DNA of 64,000 nucleotides from Thalassomonas sp. RHCl1 (GTDB lineage Bacteria; Pseudomonadota; Gammaproteobacteria; Enterobacterales; Alteromonadaceae): NCBI RefSeq assembly GCF_947387555.1, contig NZ_CANDNZ010000001.1, positions 434,001 to 498,000 of the forward strand, read 5' to 3'. Shown piece by piece: positions 62,989 to 64,000 of this stretch (position 1 is its first letter; each line of letters starts with the position of its first letter). The notes under the pieces were generated by a model. It saw only the letters and a program-made list of their open reading frames with translations, ran no database searches and was not told where the DNA came from. The position numbers and the translations under genes were made by a program.

Positions 62989-63450
62989 TTACAGCTGACC
63001 GGCGATCAACTGCGGCTGATAAAACTTGTGTCCCAGGGTTTGTCTAAATACCCGGGTATAACGTTTTACTTGAGTGTTTTGCGCCAGGTACTGGGCCGGA
63101 ACCCGGGTGACTGTTGCGCTATAACCATAATTGCTGGCAAGACGGGTTCTTAACTGACCGGGTGTGCGTCTTTTATAGGTGTGGCCTAAGGTTCTGACAT
63201 AAGTTGACTTGCCTTCATAGGCAGGGGCGAAAGTATCTGTGGCGTTGGCCCAGCCTGGCTGTCTTCTGGGTAATGGCGTTAACTGGATCACGCCGGGAAT
63301 TCTTTCTACGCTTGGTTCAGCGGTTTTTGCTACTGCAAAAGTGATGGCATTTGCCGATGTAGTTTGTGCCCACTGAGGTGCTTTAGCATAACTTAAATGA
63401 CTCAGGCTGGTTAAGGCTATTAATAACAGCAATGAAGTTAAGTTTTTCAT
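62989..63450 (-). CDS. Small secreted protein of unknown function
   Basis: 153 residues from ATG 63450 (GAGA eight bases upstream). Signal peptide MKNLTSLLLLIALTSLSHLSYA. The mature protein is basic, rich in Arg, Tyr and Thr, with QLTPLPRRQPGWANATDTFAPAYEGKSTYVRTLGHTYKRRTPG as its central part (key words LPRRQPGW, YVRTLGHTYKRRTPG) and a related stretch RYTRVFRQTLGHKFYQPQ near the end; the YVRTLGHTY/RVFRQTLGHKF pair may be an internal duplication. Not recognised. Confidence 0.65.
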   Translation of the reverse strand: MKNLTSLLLLIALTSLSHLSYAKAPQWAQTTSANAITFAVAKTAEPSVERIPGVIQLTPLPRRQPGWANATDTFAPAYEGKSTYVRTLGHTYKRRTPGQLRTRLASNYGYSATVTRVPAQYLAQNTQVKRYTRVFRQTLGHKFYQPQLIAGQL

Positions 63451-63799
63451 AATCAATATCTCTTTCGTTATGCCAGCAATGAAGGCTAAAGCTTGTTAAT
63501 TTTCGGGTTGCCAAACTTTTGACTTAAACCCTGTTTGATACTGATTGTGCATAAGTGATGCCAATAGTTTTCCTGGTTGATAAGCTTAATTTAAACAATG
63601 AGTTATACAGCTGGTTTATTGGCGCTTCGGTAGTTTTTCCCTCTGGCGAAGGGGATGGAAACCGGGAGGTTTTATTAAAAAATACTTGTTTGTATGAAGC
63701 TAAAAGAGGGTTTTTTAAACTTTCATTTAATATGGTAAGCTCAAAGCAGATTTATGTAGTTAAAGGGATGTTTTTATCTGTCTGTGTCGCAATAAAGGT

Positions 63800-64000
63800 A
63801 TGAAAAAATTCATATACGGAATTAAAAAAGCAGTATTTTTTTTGTTATTGCTCCCCGGGCTGGTACAGGCAGATACCATTTATCTCGCGTCTTTGTCCTG
63901 GCCTCCCTATGCAGGAGAGCAGTTAAAGCAGCAGGGAGCATCGGTTGCTGTTGCCCGTGCCGCTTTTAAAGTCATGGGACATGAACTGGTGGTGGACTTT
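63800..64000 (+). CDS. Periplasmic solute-binding-like protein, N-terminal part (cut by window edge)
   Basis: From ATG 63800 (AAAGG just ahead) the frame runs to the window end without a stop: signal peptide MKKFIYGIKKAVFFLLLLPG and mature start DTIYLASLSWPPYAGEQLKQ, then GASVAVARAAFKVMGHELVV. The SWPPYxGxxL start is typical of class-3 solute-binding proteins, a third member besides those at 40881 and 41832. Confidence 0.75.
   Translation, partial: MKKFIYGIKKAVFFLLLLPGLVQADTIYLASLSWPPYAGEQLKQQGASVAVARAAFKVMGHELVVDF

Noticed and set aside
63555-63803. 82-codon frame before the last gene
   Set aside because: No ribosome site, overlaps the start of a convincing solute-binding protein, and composition is not protein-like.

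Overview
The window is a 64-kb piece of a marine gammaproteobacterial chromosome. Protein sequences and gene order point to Alteromonadales, most likely Colwelliaceae (a Thalassomonas/Thalassotalea/Colwellia-like organism); this is inference from the housekeeping genes, the Na+-type flagellar stator (PomAB), the TyrR-regulated aroF-tyrA pair and the PEP-CTERM proteins. No rRNA, tRNA, CRISPR array or intact insertion sequence was seen.

Two conserved backbone blocks are visible. The first is ribE-ribB(X) (1-1.9 kb) followed, after a break, by dxs-ispA-xseB, pomAB, thiI, panE, a VanZ-like gene and yajQ (15.1-23.9 kb). In E. coli the corresponding genes lie close together with ribH-nusB-thiL-pgpA between the rib and dxs parts. 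Here those genes are absent from that position and 13 kb of accessory DNA sits there instead. The second block is corB-like/ypjD/ffh/rpsP-rimM-trmD-rplS and aroF-tyrA (35.5-55.2 kb), interrupted by a metal permease, two tandem periplasmic binding proteins, acs, a lone fetB and a GGDEF protein.

The accessory stretch at 2-15 kb is the most interesting part. It carries a SymE-like toxin gene preceded by a duplicated upstream motif, then a run of same-strand small genes (FRG-domain protein, unknown 118-aa protein, secreted beta-trefoil protein, SRPBCC protein, MACPF-hemopexin pore-former with a DUF697 partner, small exported proteins). Several of these are separated by attC-like imperfect palindromes. 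For at least three cassettes the first bases of the cassette are the reverse complement of the left end of the attC-like site that closes it, which is the signature of integron gene cassettes. No integrase is in the window, so this looks like an integrase-less cassette cluster. After it come a membrane-bound AraC regulator, a DUF2306 protein and a lipoprotein metallo-hydrolase.

The middle (24-35 kb) holds two paralogous PEP-CTERM proteins, each behind a sigma-54-type -24/-12 element exactly 48 bases before its start codon, an NSS transporter, a thioredoxin with a WCQPC active site, a LysR regulator, an RluA-type pseudouridine synthase, an NhaC-type antiporter and gshA. Downstream of gshA are three tandem ~170-180 bp repeats, each ending in a minus-strand intrinsic terminator, and then a non-coding stretch with three perfect DnaA boxes beside a cluster of GATC sites.

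The right end (55-64 kb) encodes envelope and signalling proteins: an exported PPDK/GWD-like protein, a periplasmic histidine phosphatase, a stand-alone CheD-like deamidase next to a PAS-containing chemoreceptor, an outer-membrane barrel and the start of a periplasmic binding protein cut by the window edge.
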